DNA from: Micromonospora ureilytica
Lineage (GTDB): Bacteria > Actinomycetota > Actinomycetes > Mycobacteriales > Micromonosporaceae
Length of the DNA: 64,000 nt
Direction of reading: 5' to 3'
Assembly: GCF_015751765.1 (NCBI RefSeq)
Contig: NZ_JADOTX010000001.1
Span: forward strand, 6,324,001 to 6,388,000
The translations under genes and the position numbers were made by a program. How positions within the stretch are numbered: position 1 is the stretch's first letter; every line of letters begins with the position of its first letter. Below the pieces are notes generated by a model. It was not told the origin of the DNA. It did not search any database and saw only the letters and a list, made by a program, of their open reading frames with translations. This document shows positions 56,856 through 64,000 of the stretch, one piece after another.

Positions 56856-58049
56856 TCAGCGCGCCGGAGCCAGGGTGCGCAGTCGGTTGACCGCCTCGGT
56901 CAGCACCTCGGGGCGCTTGCAGAAGGCGAACCTGACCAGCCGCCGACCCGCGTCGGTGTCGTCGTAGAAGACCTGGGTGGGCACCGCCACCACGCCACAG
57001 CGCTCCGGCAACGACAGGCAGAACTCCACCCCGTCCCGGCCGCCCAGGGCCGTGATGTCGGCGGTGACGAAGTACGTCCCCTCCGAGTCGAGCACCTCGA
57101 ACCCGGCGTCGGTGAGGCCACCGACGAGCTGGTCGCGCCGCTGCTGGAGGCTGTCCCGGAAGCCGGTGTAGTAGTCGTCCGGCAGGGCCAACGCCACAGC
57201 CACCGCCGGTTGCAGCGGCGCGGCGTTGACATAGGTGAGGAACTGCTTCACCCGGAGCAGCGCCGAGACCAGCGCCGCCGGGCCGCTCGCCCAGCCGACC
57301 TTCCACCCCGTGCAGGAGAACGTCTTGCCGGCCGACGAGATGCGCAGCGTCCGCTCCCGCATCCCGGGCAGGCTGGCCAGTGGCACGTGCGGGCTCGACG
57401 CGTCGGTGAAGACCAGGTGCTCGTACACCTCGTCGGTGACCGCGTACGCGCCGAACTCCTGGCACAACTCGGCTACCAGCGCCAACTCGGCCGGGGTGAA
57501 GACCTTCCCGGTCGGATTGTGCGGTGAGTTCAGCAGCACGAGCCGGGTGCGCGGGCCGAACGCCGCACGCAACGCCGCCCTGTCGAAGGCGTACCGGCCG
57601 TCGGCCGTGGGACGCAGCGTCACCGGCCGGCGGACCGCGCCGGCCAGTGCGATCGAGGCGGCGTACGAGTCGTAGTACGGCTCGAAGCAGACCACCTCGT
57701 CGCCCGGTTCGCAGAGGCCGAGGATGCTCGCCGCTACCGCCTCCGTCGCGCCCGCCGTGATCACGATCTCGCCGTCCGGGTCGTACGCCAGGTCGTGGAA
57801 CCGCCGCTGATGGGCCGCGACGGCCGCGCGCAGGGCGGGGATCCCCGGACCGGGCGGGTACTGGTTCTGCCCGCCGCGCAGCGCCTCGGCGGCGGCGGCC
57901 AGCATCTCCGGCGGGCCGTCGGTGTCGGGAAAGCCCTGCCCGAGGTTGACCGCGCCGGTGCGTACGGCGAGGGCGGACATCTCGGCGAAGATCGTCGTGC
58001 CGAATGGCCGCATCCGGGCCACCAGCGGGTCGACATCGGTGCTCGTCAT
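56856..58049 (-). CDS. PLP-dependent aminotransferase, class I/II
   Basis: 397 residues from ATG at 58049; 58052 is one codon earlier. The PLP Lys is in SSAGKTFSCTGWKVGW, the Asn/Tyr pocket in LLNSPHNPTGKVFTP and AVTDEVYEHLVF, and the late Arg in RRLVRFAFCK. Start block AVNLGQGFPDTDGPPEML is typical of the YbdL / kynurenine aminotransferase / actinobacterial DapC-like group. Exact substrate is not decided; N-succinyl-diaminopimelate or methionine-type are candidates. Confidence 0.9.
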   Translation of the reverse strand: MTSTDVDPLVARMRPFGTTIFAEMSALAVRTGAVNLGQGFPDTDGPPEMLAAAAEALRGGQNQYPPGPGIPALRAAVAAHQRRFHDLAYDPDGEIVITAGATEAVAASILGLCEPGDEVVCFEPYYDSYAASIALAGAVRRPVTLRPTADGRYAFDRAALRAAFGPRTRLVLLNSPHNPTGKVFTPAELALVAELCQEFGAYAVTDEVYEHLVFTDASSPHVPLASLPGMRERTLRISSAGKTFSCTGWKVGWASGPAALVSALLRVKQFLTYVNAAPLQPAVAVALALPDDYYTGFRDSLQQRRDQLVGGLTDAGFEVLDSEGTYFVTADITALGGRDGVEFCLSLPERCGVVAVPTQVFYDDTDAGRRLVRFAFCKRPEVLTEAVNRLRTLAPAR

Positions 58050-58092
58050 CACCTGCGCCAGCCTACGACCACCCGAGACGGAAACCCCAGCG

Positions 58093-59127
58093 TCACTCTG
58101 GCGCGCAGGAGATGCCGTAATACCCCTGTTTCTTGATGACCACCGGCTTGCCGGCGCCGCTGATCGTGACGGTGCAGTCGATTGGCGTGGCGTTGTTGAT
58201 GTCGGGCCCGGTGGCCTGCACCATCACCCTGGTCTGGCCGTTGGTCCGAATGGTGGTGCGCCACGGCAGTGTCGCGCCGTCGACATGCATGAGATCGCTC
58301 TCGGCGTCGTAGTACGCAATGTCCGCCGTACCCGAGCCGGTCACCTCGTAGTCCACTGTCACCGGCGCCGGTCCCGAGGTCGGTCGGGTGATCGGCTTCT
58401 TGCTGGGGGTGGGCGCCGCGGTGGATGGCCTGGTGGTGGGTCGCTCCGGGATGAGCGGCCCGGCGCTCGGTGGGGTCCAGCCGTCGTCGTCGGGGACGAC
58501 CCACGGATCCTCGGCGACCGAGTCCGGGTTGGTCGAGCCGAGCCACAGGCCACCCACGCAGAGGCAGCCACACAGGAGGAGGACGAGCGCCACGACGACC
58601 GCGACGACGATCCCGACGATCCGCCCGCTGCTCGCGGGCGGCTTGCCGGGGACCTGCGGATACCCGGGGTAGGCGTACGGCGGCGGATAGCCGGGCGGCG
58701 GCCATCCGGTGCCGGGCGGCGGCCAGCCGGCGGCCGGCGGCTGCCCGCCGGGCGTGGGCCATCCCACCGGCGGCGTCGATCCGGTGGGTGTCGGGCCCGA
58801 GGCGTCGGGCGACCACGGGAGCGTCTGTGCGTCGGGCGTCCACGGTGCCCCGGGCGGTTGTGGCGTCCACGGCGTCGCGGGCGGTTGTGGCGTCCACTGG
58901 GTGGCGGGCGGAGTCGGCGCCCACGGCGCGGCTGGCGGAGAGGGCGACCACGGGGCCGGCGGTGCCCACGGCTGGGCCGGGGCCAGCGGGTCGGAGGCCG
59001 GGAACGGAGCCGAGGAGGGCGGTGCCGTCGGATCCGGCGGGGGTGCGGAGGAGGCCGGGTCCGGTGCCGAGGAGGCCGGGTCCGGTGCCGAGGAGGGGGA
59101 TGGATCGGGCGGGGGCGCGTCGGACAT
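58093..59127 (-). CDS. Pro-rich single-pass membrane protein with MmpS-like extracytoplasmic domain
   Basis: 344 residues from ATG at 59127. The first 165 are Pro/Ala/Ser/Trp-rich with repeats (PDPASSA twice, WTPQPPA-type units, GWPPPG). A transmembrane helix follows (IVGIVVAVVVALVLLLCGC). A Thr/Pro linker leads to a 100-residue domain, VTVDYEVTGSGTADIAYYDA, then LPWRTTIRTNG, which resembles MmpS/transport-accessory domains. It probably sits at the cell envelope. No MmpL-like partner is nearby. Confidence 0.78.
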   Translation of the reverse strand: MSDAPPPDPSPSSAPDPASSAPDPASSAPPPDPTAPPSSAPFPASDPLAPAQPWAPPAPWSPSPPAAPWAPTPPATQWTPQPPATPWTPQPPGAPWTPDAQTLPWSPDASGPTPTGSTPPVGWPTPGGQPPAAGWPPPGTGWPPPGYPPPYAYPGYPQVPGKPPASSGRIVGIVVAVVVALVLLLCGCLCVGGLWLGSTNPDSVAEDPWVVPDDDGWTPPSAGPLIPERPTTRPSTAAPTPSKKPITRPTSGPAPVTVDYEVTGSGTADIAYYDAESDLMHVDGATLPWRTTIRTNGQTRVMVQATGPDINNATPIDCTVTISGAGKPVVIKKQGYYGISCAPE

Positions 59128-59363
59128 GGCTGCTCCGGGCGGGAGTGGGTATGGGACGAACGGGCCGTGGACGGGAGCGCCAAACCCGCCGAGAGACTGT
59201 CGTACCCGAAGGCGTGTCGCAACCCCGCGATCCGGGCGGGGCGCGAGTGGCCTGTGACGCCCGTCCCGTTGCGGCCCTCCGACCACCGATCGCTCAGATT
59301 CCGTGATTGATAACCCGACTTTCGAGCACCCATCATGAGTGAAACTGGGTTAGGCTGCGGGCC

Positions 59364-61277
59364 ATGTGTGGAATCGTGGGATACGCGGGCGCGCGCCCTG
59401 CACTCGGCATCGTCCTCGACGGGCTGCGGCGGCTGGAATACCGCGGCTACGACTCAGCAGGCGTCGCGATCGTCTGCGACGACCAGCTGCTGACCGAGAA
59501 GAAGGCCGGCAAGCTGGCCAACCTGGAGAAGGTGCTGTCCGAGCGGGCCGCCGACGACCCGACCTCCTGCGCGGCGAGCCCGATCGGCATCGGTGACGGC
59601 ACCACAGGCATCGGGCACACCCGGTGGGCCACCCACGGCGGCCCGACCGACCGCAACGCCCACCCGCACGTCGCCCCCGACGGGCGGGTCGCGGTGATCC
59701 ATAACGGCATCATCGAGAACTTCGCCAAACTCCGCGCCGAGCTGGAGGCCGACGGCGTCCAGTTCACCAGCGACACCGACACCGAGTGCGCCGCGCACCT
59801 GCTCGCCGCCGCGCTGGCCGACCTACGCGCCGCCGGCCAACCGGACAGCCCCCAACTGCTCGCCGCCGGCATGCGCGTGGTCTGCCAGCGGCTGGAGGGC
59901 GCGTTCACCCTGCTCGCCGTGGACGCCTCGGTGCCCGGTGCGGTGGTCGGCGCCCGGCGCAACTCGCCGCTTGTCGTCGGTCGCGGCGACGGAGAGAACT
60001 ACCTGGCCAGCGACGTGGCCGCGTTCATCGAGCACACCCGCGAAGCGGTCGAGCTGGGCCAGGACCAGATCGTGCTGATCACCGGTGACAGCATCGAGAT
60101 CACCGACTTCGAGGGCCAGCCCGCCGCCGGCAAGGACTTCCACATCGACTGGGACTCCTCGGCCGCCGAGAAGGGCGGCTACGACTGGTTCATGCTCAAG
60201 GAGATCGAGGAGCAGCCGCAGGCCATCGCCGACACGCTGCTCGGCCGGCTCACCGAGACCGGTGAGATCGCCCTCGACGAGGTCCGCCTCAGCGACCAGG
60301 ATCTGCGCGACGTCGACAAGATCTTCATCGTGGCCTGCGGCACGGCGTACCACGCCGGCATGGTCGCCAAGTACGCCATCGAGCACTGGACCCGGATCCC
60401 GTGCGAGGTGGAACTGGCCAGCGAGTTCCGCTACCGCGACCCGGTGCTCGACCGGTCCACGCTGATCGTGGTCATCTCGCAGTCCGGCGAAACGATGGAC
60501 ACCCTGATGGCGCTGCGCCACGCCAAGGAGCAGAAGGCCCGGGTGCTGGCGATCTGCAACACCAACGGCTCGACCATCCCCCGCGAGTCCGACGCCGTGC
60601 TCTACACCCACGGTGGGCCGGAGATCGCCGTCGCCTCCACCAAGGCGTTCCTCACCCAGGTCGTCGCCTGCTACCTGATCGGCCTGCACCTGGCCCAGGT
60701 GCGCGGGATCAAGTTCGCCGACGAGGTCGGCGCGGTGGTCGCGCAGTTGCAGGAGATTCCCGGCAAGCTGCGTGAGCTGCTCGACCGGATCGAGCCCGTC
60801 CGCGAGCTGGCCCGGGAGCTGAAGTCCGAGCCGACAGTGCTGTTCATCGGCCGGCACGTCGGCTACCCGGTGGCCCTGGAGGGCGCGCTGAAGCTCAAGG
60901 AATTGGCGTACATGCACGCCGAGGGCTTCGCCGCCGGTGAGCTGAAGCACGGCCCGATCGCCCTGATCGACGAGGGCACCCCTGTCATCTGCGTGGTGCC
61001 CTCGCCGGTCGGCCGGGGCATGCTGCACGACAAGGTCGTCTCCAACATCCAGGAGGTCCGGGCTCGTGGCGCGCGGACCATCGTCATCGCGGAGGAGGGT
61101 GACGAGGCCGTCGTCCGGTACGCCGACCACCTGATCTACGTGCCGCGTACGCCCACCCTGCTGGCCCCGCTCGTCACCACCGTGCCGTTGCAGGTGCTGG
61201 CCGCCGAGATCGCCGCCGCCCGGGGGCACGACGTGGACCAGCCCCGCAACCTGGCCAAGTCGGTCACCGTCGAGTAA
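59364..61277 (+). CDS. glmS: Glutamine-fructose-6-phosphate aminotransferase (isomerising) GlmS
   Basis: 637 residues. The nucleophilic Cys is residue 2 (MCGIVGYAGARPALGIVLDG). Glutaminase motifs GIGHTRWATHGGPTDRNAHP follow. Two SIS sugar-isomerase domains show VISQSGETMDTLMALRHAKE and GRHVGYPVALEGALKLKEL; the C-terminus is DQPRNLAKSVTVE. It makes glucosamine-6-phosphate for the cell wall. Upstream 59128-59363 shows no riboswitch-like or ribozyme structure. Confidence 0.97.
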   Translation: MCGIVGYAGARPALGIVLDGLRRLEYRGYDSAGVAIVCDDQLLTEKKAGKLANLEKVLSERAADDPTSCAASPIGIGDGTTGIGHTRWATHGGPTDRNAHPHVAPDGRVAVIHNGIIENFAKLRAELEADGVQFTSDTDTECAAHLLAAALADLRAAGQPDSPQLLAAGMRVVCQRLEGAFTLLAVDASVPGAVVGARRNSPLVVGRGDGENYLASDVAAFIEHTREAVELGQDQIVLITGDSIEITDFEGQPAAGKDFHIDWDSSAAEKGGYDWFMLKEIEEQPQAIADTLLGRLTETGEIALDEVRLSDQDLRDVDKIFIVACGTAYHAGMVAKYAIEHWTRIPCEVELASEFRYRDPVLDRSTLIVVISQSGETMDTLMALRHAKEQKARVLAICNTNGSTIPRESDAVLYTHGGPEIAVASTKAFLTQVVACYLIGLHLAQVRGIKFADEVGAVVAQLQEIPGKLRELLDRIEPVRELARELKSEPTVLFIGRHVGYPVALEGALKLKELAYMHAEGFAAGELKHGPIALIDEGTPVICVVPSPVGRGMLHDKVVSNIQEVRARGARTIVIAEEGDEAVVRYADHLIYVPRTPTLLAPLVTTVPLQVLAAEIAAARGHDVDQPRNLAKSVTVE

Positions 61278-61280
61278 GCC

Positions 61281-62888
61281 TCAGCGGCCCAGGACGACCC
61301 GGGCCATCCCGTCCAGCGCGGGATTGCCCGGGTCCCAGTAACCGGTGTGGCCGCCTCGCCCACTGCCGAAGACCCGACCGCCGAACCCGGGATCCGACGG
61401 GTCGTGCCCGAACCACAACTGGTGCCCGGCCTGGTCGGGCCAGCCCAGCACGGCGGCCAACGGAACCGTACGCAGCAGGGCCCGTCGGCCCAGCTCCTCC
61501 GGTGGCCGAGCCGCCCGGATCACGTCGTCGGGGGCGGTGCTCGCCCAGACCTCGCCCGGTGGCACGCCCAGCTCGGCGGCGTGCGACGCGCCGACACCTG
61601 GCGAGCCGACGAAGACCAGCGCGTCGGCGGCGAGCCCGTGCTCCCGGGCGGCCACCCCCACCACCAGCGACCCGTAGCTGTGCCCCAGCACGGTCTGCCG
61701 GGCCGGTGGCCCGTCGTGGCTGGCGCGCAGCCCCTCCTGGAAGCGGTGCAACGCCGGGCCGGCGTCCCGGGCCTGGCCCGCCGAGGCGGCCTCGTTGAGC
61801 AGATCAGGGGCGTCGTAGTCCAACCAGAGCACCGCCGCGCTGCGCTCACCCGGGGCGAGCGCGGCGCACCGGTCCAGCACCCGAGCCGCTCTGCCCAACT
61901 CGCCGGGGGCGTCGTCCAGGCCGGCGGTCATCCCCGGCACGTAGGTCAGCACCCGGTCGGCGTGGTCCGGGTCGCCGAGCGCCACCACCACCCGGCCCTC
62001 ACCGGCCGGATCCAACCCCAGCAGGTACGCCCGCGGCGCCCCGCCGGCCGTCAGCCGCTCAACCAGCGCGTCCAGGCCGGCCAACCGTCCGGCCAACCCA
62101 CGCAGCCGGATCGACGCGAGCGGCCCCGGCGGCACCCGGGACAGCAGCCGTCGCCGCTCGGCCAGCAACTCCGCGCGCCAGACGTCGAGCCGTAACCGGT
62201 TGGCCTGGTCGCGGGCGGCCACCGGCACCCCGTCCAACCGGCCGACCAGAGCCGGCTCGTGCCCGATCAGCCACCGTCGCTGCGCCGGGGTCAGCCCGGA
62301 CCACCAGGCGCTGACCAGCGCGGGCGCGGCGCCGGGGGCCGGCCGGCCCGGCGGGGGCGGGGACGCCCAGCCGGCCCCGGCGGCTCCCGCCAGCTCGTCC
62401 AGGCGGCCGGCGGCGGCCCGGTCCGCTGCTGCTGCCCCGTCGAGCGCGGCCCGCAGGGCCGCGGCCACCCCGGCCACGGCCACCCCCGCCGCTGCCACGC
62501 CGGCCCGGTCGGTGGGCCGAACCCGGGCGGGATCGACCCGAACCCCGCCCGAGCGGTCCACCAGCAGACCGGCAGCATCGGCCTGGGCAACCGCCAGGGT
62601 GAGCCGTGCCTTCGCCACCGTCAGCCGACCGGCCAACTCGGCCAGCACCTGGTCGACCTCGATCAGCGCGGGTGCGATCGAGGCCAGCTCGTCACGAAGA
62701 CCGGCGAGCCGAGCGTCCGCCGCCGTGGCTGCCGCACCCGACCAACCGCCCCGCAACCGCCCGCCGGCCGCGCGCAGCCCGTCGACGCGCCGAGCGAGTG
62801 GCCCGGTCAACCCCGCCCACGCAGCCCCGGCGGCCCGCCACCCGTCCGGATCGACAGCCCACAGCTGTCGGTAGCCGACGCCGCTCAC
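61281..62888 (-). CDS. Alpha/beta hydrolase (DUF1023 family)
   Basis: 535 residues from GTG at 62888 (MSGVGYRQLWAVDPDGWRAA), in a GTGA overlap with the upstream WXG-like gene. The N-terminal 230 residues are Ala-rich helical, WXG100-like. The C-terminal hydrolase has the nucleophile elbow GHSYGSLVVGVAA, an acid candidate in STAPDDVIRA and a late His in GHTGYWDP. DUF1023 proteins are common in actinobacteria and often lie beside ESX-type small proteins. Probable esterase; substrate unknown. Converges with glmS, 3 nt away. Confidence 0.87.
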   Translation of the reverse strand: MSGVGYRQLWAVDPDGWRAAGAAWAGLTGPLARRVDGLRAAGGRLRGGWSGAAATAADARLAGLRDELASIAPALIEVDQVLAELAGRLTVAKARLTLAVAQADAAGLLVDRSGGVRVDPARVRPTDRAGVAAAGVAVAGVAAALRAALDGAAAADRAAAGRLDELAGAAGAGWASPPPPGRPAPGAAPALVSAWWSGLTPAQRRWLIGHEPALVGRLDGVPVAARDQANRLRLDVWRAELLAERRRLLSRVPPGPLASIRLRGLAGRLAGLDALVERLTAGGAPRAYLLGLDPAGEGRVVVALGDPDHADRVLTYVPGMTAGLDDAPGELGRAARVLDRCAALAPGERSAAVLWLDYDAPDLLNEAASAGQARDAGPALHRFQEGLRASHDGPPARQTVLGHSYGSLVVGVAAREHGLAADALVFVGSPGVGASHAAELGVPPGEVWASTAPDDVIRAARPPEELGRRALLRTVPLAAVLGWPDQAGHQLWFGHDPSDPGFGGRVFGSGRGGHTGYWDPGNPALDGMARVVLGR

Positions 62889-63181
62889 CGGGGCAGGGAG
62901 GCGAACCGGTCGGCGGCCCGGTCGTCCACCGTGTCGTACGCCTCGGCGGACGCCCGGACCCCGGTGGAGGCCGCCGCGACCCGGGCGCCCAGCCGGCAGA
63001 ACCAGGCGTGCCCGGCTGCCTCCAACCCGGCCAGGGCCGCGCCGGCTCGCCACTCGGGCGCCGCCACCACCAGCCCGGACAGCCCCGCGAGGCCAGACGC
63101 CAACCGGCGCGCCTCGTCGTCGAGCAGGACGGCGACCGCCCGCAACTCCTCCAGCCGGACGGCGAACGGCTCGTCGGACAT
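62885..63181 (-). CDS. Small helical WXG100-like protein
   Basis: 98 residues from ATG at 63181 (MSDEPFAVRLEELRAVAVLL). Predicted two long helices with a turn around VVAAPEWRAGAALAG, where W-R-A replaces W-x-G. Size and layout resemble ESX-like secreted partner proteins. It overlaps the DUF1023 hydrolase by GTGA, so the two are probably made together. Secretion cannot be shown; no ESX machinery lies in the window. Confidence 0.72.
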   Translation of the reverse strand: MSDEPFAVRLEELRAVAVLLDDEARRLASGLAGLSGLVVAAPEWRAGAALAGLEAAGHAWFCRLGARVAAASTGVRASAEAYDTVDDRAADRFASLPR

Positions 63182-63352
63182 GACCACACCCCCGTGGACG
63201 ATCGGCATCGACGCGCTGACGCTAGGTGCCTGCCGGAGGTCGCGCGGTGCCCTGTGGACAGCCGGCGTCGAGGCGTACCCCGGGGTGTCCACAGGCGTTG
63301 CCCAGCGCGAGCCCGACGGCTAATCTGCGGCCCCGACCGCCGGTAGGGTGGT

Positions 63353-63724
63353 GTGGTGATCGTCGCTGTCGGCATCGACGTCGTCCTGGTCGACCGGTTC
63401 GCCCGGGCCCTGGCACGGACGCCGCTGCTCGCCGACCGGCTCTTCACCGAGGCCGAGCGGCACACCCGCTCCGGCAACCCGCGCTCGCCCGAATCGCTCG
63501 CCGCCCGGTTCGCCGCCAAGGAGGCGGTGGCGAAGGCCCTCGGCGCTCCGGCCGGGCTGAACTGGCACGACTGCGAGATCGTGCCCGACCCGGACGGCCG
63601 CCCCTGGCTGGCCGTCTCCGGCACTGTCGCGGCGGTGGCCGACGCGCGTGGGGTAAACCACTGGCATCTCTCGTTGTCGCACGACGGCGGGATCGCCTCG
63701 GCGATGGTGGTCGCGGAACGATGA
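63353..63724 (+). CDS. acpS: Holo-[acyl-carrier-protein] synthase AcpS
   Basis: 123 residues; tandem GTG codons at 63353 and 63356 make the exact start open. Motif 1 is [15 protein letters not shown] (Mg-binding Asp) and motif 2 [17 protein letters not shown] (catalytic Glu-Lys region). It transfers the phosphopantetheine arm to acyl carrier proteins. glmS-...-acpS-nnr order resembles other actinobacteria. Confidence 0.95.
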   Translation: MVIVAVGIDVVLVDRFARALARTPLLADRLFTEAERHTRSGNPRSPESLAARFAAKEAVAKALGAPAGLNWHDCEIVPDPDGRPWLAVSGTVAAVADARGVNHWHLSLSHDGGIASAMVVAER

Positions 63725-63779
63725 CGTCGGCCGGGAGGGCCGGTCAGGTCCGCCCGCGAACGGAATGGGACACGGTGGC

Positions 63780-64000
63780 ATGAGAGCGGTGTGGCGGGTT
63801 GCCGACGTACGGGCGGCCGAGGCGGGGTTGATGGGCACGCTGCCGGAGGGGACGCTGATGCAGCGGGCCGCCGCCGGCCTGGCCCGCCGCGCCGGGCTCC
63901 TGCTCGCCGAACGGGGCGGGGTCTACGGCGGCCACGTGCTGCTGCTGGTCGGCTCCGGTGACAACGGCGGCGACGCGTTGTACGCGGGGGAACGGCTGGC
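63780..64000 (+). CDS. nnr: NAD(P)H-hydrate epimerase/dehydratase, N-terminal part (cut by window edge)
   Basis: 73 residues are visible from ATG at 63780: MRAVWRVADVRAAEAGLMGT, then LMQRAAAGLARRA and the YjeF-N motif VGSGDNGGDALYAGERL. This is the epimerase domain that repairs hydrated NAD(P)H; bacterial versions usually continue into an ADP-dependent dehydratase domain, which would be beyond the window. Located directly after acpS, as is common. Confidence 0.9.
   Translation, partial: MRAVWRVADVRAAEAGLMGTLPEGTLMQRAAAGLARRAGLLLAERGGVYGGHVLLLVGSGDNGGDALYAGERL

Overview
The window is high-GC actinobacterial DNA, most likely from the Micromonosporaceae (Micromonospora or a close relative). GTG starts are frequent and genes often overlap by a GTGA or ATGA. 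The gene set includes a conservon, an Scr1-type XRE/DUF397 pair, a GlnR/NnaR-like nitrate system and many GATC-containing intergenic palindromes. The genus is inferred from gene content and style; no rRNA or tRNA gene was seen.

Layout. (1) 1-5242: translation and transcription core, infA-rpmJ-rpsM-rpsK-rpsD-rpoA-rplQ-truA. (2) 5255-11255: a membrane protein, an RsmC-like methyltransferase, an ABC-F ATPase, a nucleotidyltransferase, an aldo/keto reductase and a small surface protein. (3) 11321-17152: one 1943-residue secreted protein joining a ThuA domain to a sugar-dehydrogenase propeller with PKD, carbohydrate-binding and Ig-like modules. (4) 17430-23505: thiamine operon behind a promoter and TPP riboswitch, thiE-thiO-thiS-thiG-tenI-like-thiD-thiC. 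(5) 23759-31477: a large low-complexity membrane protein, then an NMT1/THI5-type ABC importer split between two divergent operons, with an LLM oxidoreductase and a cupin. (6) 31693-37959: an orphan branched-chain-amino-acid-type binding lipoprotein divergent from a conservon (histidine kinase, roadblock, DUF742, GTPase). (7) 38005-45581: nitrate assimilation operon (nitrate reductase, electron-transfer flavoprotein, nirB, nirD, HemD-like winged-helix regulator), with a phased GlnR-box-like site upstream. (8) 45715-49325: accessory island with an XRE/DUF397 pair, a fused small ORF, a methyltransferase and a toxin-antitoxin pair; the nitrate transporter narK follows at 49468. (9) 51060-53483: rplM-rpsI-glmM. 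(10) 53536-56810: a methyltransferase, XRE-cupin and MFS cassette. (11) 56856-64000: an aminotransferase, an MmpS-like protein, glmS, a DUF1023/WXG-like pair, acpS and the start of the NAD(P)H-hydrate repair gene.

How it fits together. Ribosomal and cell-wall precursor genes (glmM, glmS) frame the window. Between truA and rplM, which lie close together in many actinobacteria, sit about 46 kb of metabolic and accessory genes: cofactor synthesis, nitrate use, signalling and defence-like genes.

The most unusual signal is a set of long near-perfect inverted repeats. Two of them, about 10.5 kb apart, keep a nearly identical 26-nt loop while their stems differ by compensatory base-pair changes. 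One of these and a second, different palindrome lie in frame inside the two ends of the TenI-like gene.
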